Notes under the pieces: model-generated
Database searches by the model: none
What the model saw: the letters and a program-made list of their open reading frames with translations, nothing else
Told to the model about the DNA's origin: nothing
Translations under genes and position numbers: made by a program
In this document: positions 5,721-6,750 of the stretch, one piece after another
How the letters are laid out: every line of letters starts with the position of its first letter
Numbering within the stretch: the first letter of the stretch is position 1
DNA from: an uncultured Clostridiaceae bacterium
GTDB lineage: Bacteria; Bacillota; Clostridia; Lachnospirales; Lachnospiraceae
Assembly: GCA_947175375.1 (NCBI GenBank)
Contig: CAMWMT010000150.1
Location: 1 to 6,750 of the forward strand
DNA: 6,750 nucleotides
Reading direction: 5' to 3'

Positions 5721-6750
5721 ATGGATTATGCAAAAGAATCATTAAGGCTTCATGGAGAGTGGAAAGGCAAGATCGAGGTAGTGGCAACGGTACCGGTGGC
5801 GACAAAGGACGATTTGTCATTGGCCTACACTCCGGGAGTGGCACAGCCCTGTCTGGAGATCCAGAAGGATATAGAGAAGAGTTATGAACTGACCAGACGT
5901 CATAATATGTGCCTGGTGGTGACAGATGGAAGCGCAGTACTGGGTCTTGGAGATATTGGACCAGAGGCAGGAATGCCAGTAATGGAAGGAAAATGCGTTC
6001 TTTTTAAAGCGTTCGGAGATGTAGATGCTTTTCCGCTCTGTATCAAGAGCAAGGATGTAGATGAAATCGTCAATACCATTTATCTGATCTCCGGAAGCTT
6101 TGGAGGCGTGAATCTGGAGGATATCGCCGCTCCAAGATGGTTTGAGATCGAGAAAAAACTGAAAGAGACGTGCGATATCCCGGTCTTCCATGACGATCAG
6201 CATGGCACGGCGATCATCACGCTGGCAGGTCTGACCAATGCCCTGAAGGTAGTGAAGAAGAAAAAGGAAGAAGTGAAAGTAGTTGTAAACGGCGCCGGAG
6301 CAGCAGCAATCTCCATTACCAGACTGCTTCTGACCGCAGGATTTAAAAATATCACATTGTGCGACAGGAACGGAGCAATCTATGAAGGCCGTGCCAATGG
6401 CATGAACCCAGTCAAGGAAGAGATGGCGAAAGTGACGAATCTCGAGAAGAAGCAGGGAACGCTTGCCGATATGCTGGTCGGTGCGGATGTCTTCATCGGA
6501 GTGAGCGCGCCTAAGATGGTGACCACAGAGATGGTGAAGACCATGAATAAAGATGCAGTTATCTTTGCCTGCGCCAACCCGACGCCGGAGATCTTCCCAG
6601 AGGAGGCAAAGGCGGGTGGCGCTAGAGTCATCTCGACCGGAAGAAGCGATTTCACGAATCAGATCAACACCGTGCTGGCGTTCCCGGGAATCTTCCGTGG
6701 AGACTTTGACCTGCGAGCGAGCGATATCAATGACGAGATGAAACTGGCAG
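5721..6750 (+). CDS. Malic enzyme, NAD(P)-dependent (C-terminus beyond window)
   Basis: Oxidatively decarboxylates malate to pyruvate and CO2 with NAD+ or NADP+ in the cytosol, linking C4 acids to pyruvate and supplying reduced cofactor. The 343 visible residues align throughout with the small bacterial malic enzymes and the N-terminal part of E. coli MaeB. Landmarks are AYTPGVA with catalytic Y36; TDGSAVLGLGDIG (68-80); MEGK with K91; NLED (E133, D134) and FHDDQHGTA with D159 as metal ligands; the dinucleotide fold GAGAAA (191-196) with D215 after the next strand; ANPTPE (285-290); and STGRSDFTNQ (305-314). The ATG has a textbook AGGAGG (5707-5712) at 8-nt spacing, a near-consensus promoter and a structured leader. 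The frame is open to the edge; about 40-50 residues would finish a small enzyme, but a fused phosphotransacetylase domain as in MaeB cannot be excluded. Cofactor preference is not decided. Confidence 0.95.
   Translation, partial: MDYAKESLRLHGEWKGKIEVVATVPVATKDDLSLAYTPGVAQPCLEIQKDIEKSYELTRRHNMCLVVTDGSAVLGLGDIGPEAGMPVMEGKCVLFKAFGDVDAFPLCIKSKDVDEIVNTIYLISGSFGGVNLEDIAAPRWFEIEKKLKETCDIPVFHDDQHGTAIITLAGLTNALKVVKKKKEEVKVVVNGAGAAAISITRLLLTAGFKNITLCDRNGAIYEGRANGMNPVKEEMAKVTNLEKKQGTLADMLVGADVFIGVSAPKMVTTEMVKTMNKDAVIFACANPTPEIFPEEAKAGGARVISTGRSDFTNQINTVLAFPGIFRGDFDLRASDINDEMKLA

Noticed and set aside
1..6750. CRISPR array, tRNA, rRNA, insertion sequence or defence system
   Set aside because: No regularly spaced repeats, cloverleaf or CCA-ended folds, transposase frames or terminal inverted repeats of insertion elements were seen; nearly all coding space is explained by housekeeping-type genes.

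Overview
The window looks like chromosome from a Gram-positive anaerobe of the Clostridia, most likely a Lachnospiraceae member. This rests on strong AGGAGG-type ribosome sites, SigA-like promoters, and clostridial-style versions of FolC, a fused chorismate mutase-prephenate dehydratase, a MATE transporter and a small malic enzyme. It is an inference from sequence style; no rRNA or other taxonomic marker is present.

Layout. 1-449 (minus) is the N-terminal part of an AT-rich protein I do not recognise, running off the left edge. 450-664 is a divergent intergenic region with a good promoter on each strand. 665-1954 (plus) is folC (folate polyglutamylation), followed after 97 bases without a visible terminator or clear promoter by pheA (2052-3182, plus), a three-domain P-protein for phenylalanine synthesis; the two are probably co-transcribed. 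3160-4029 (minus) is a PHP-domain phosphoesterase converging on pheA and overlapping its 3' end by 23 bp. 4030-4122 is a short divergent spacer with an inverted repeat. 4123-5484 (plus) is a MATE-family multidrug/cation antiporter. 5485-5720 has a near-consensus promoter and a long leader that can fold into a large rod-like hairpin, then an AGGAGG site. 5721 to the right edge (plus) is a malic enzyme, truncated by the window end.

Functionally these are mostly housekeeping genes of separate pathways (one-carbon/folate, aromatic amino acids, phosphoester hydrolysis, export, malate/pyruvate interconversion). I see no multi-gene defence, mobile or biosynthetic system. The two points most worth follow-up are the 90-nt structured leader of the malic enzyme gene, with a 20-bp stem, and the His-to-Asn change at a predicted metal ligand of the PHP protein.
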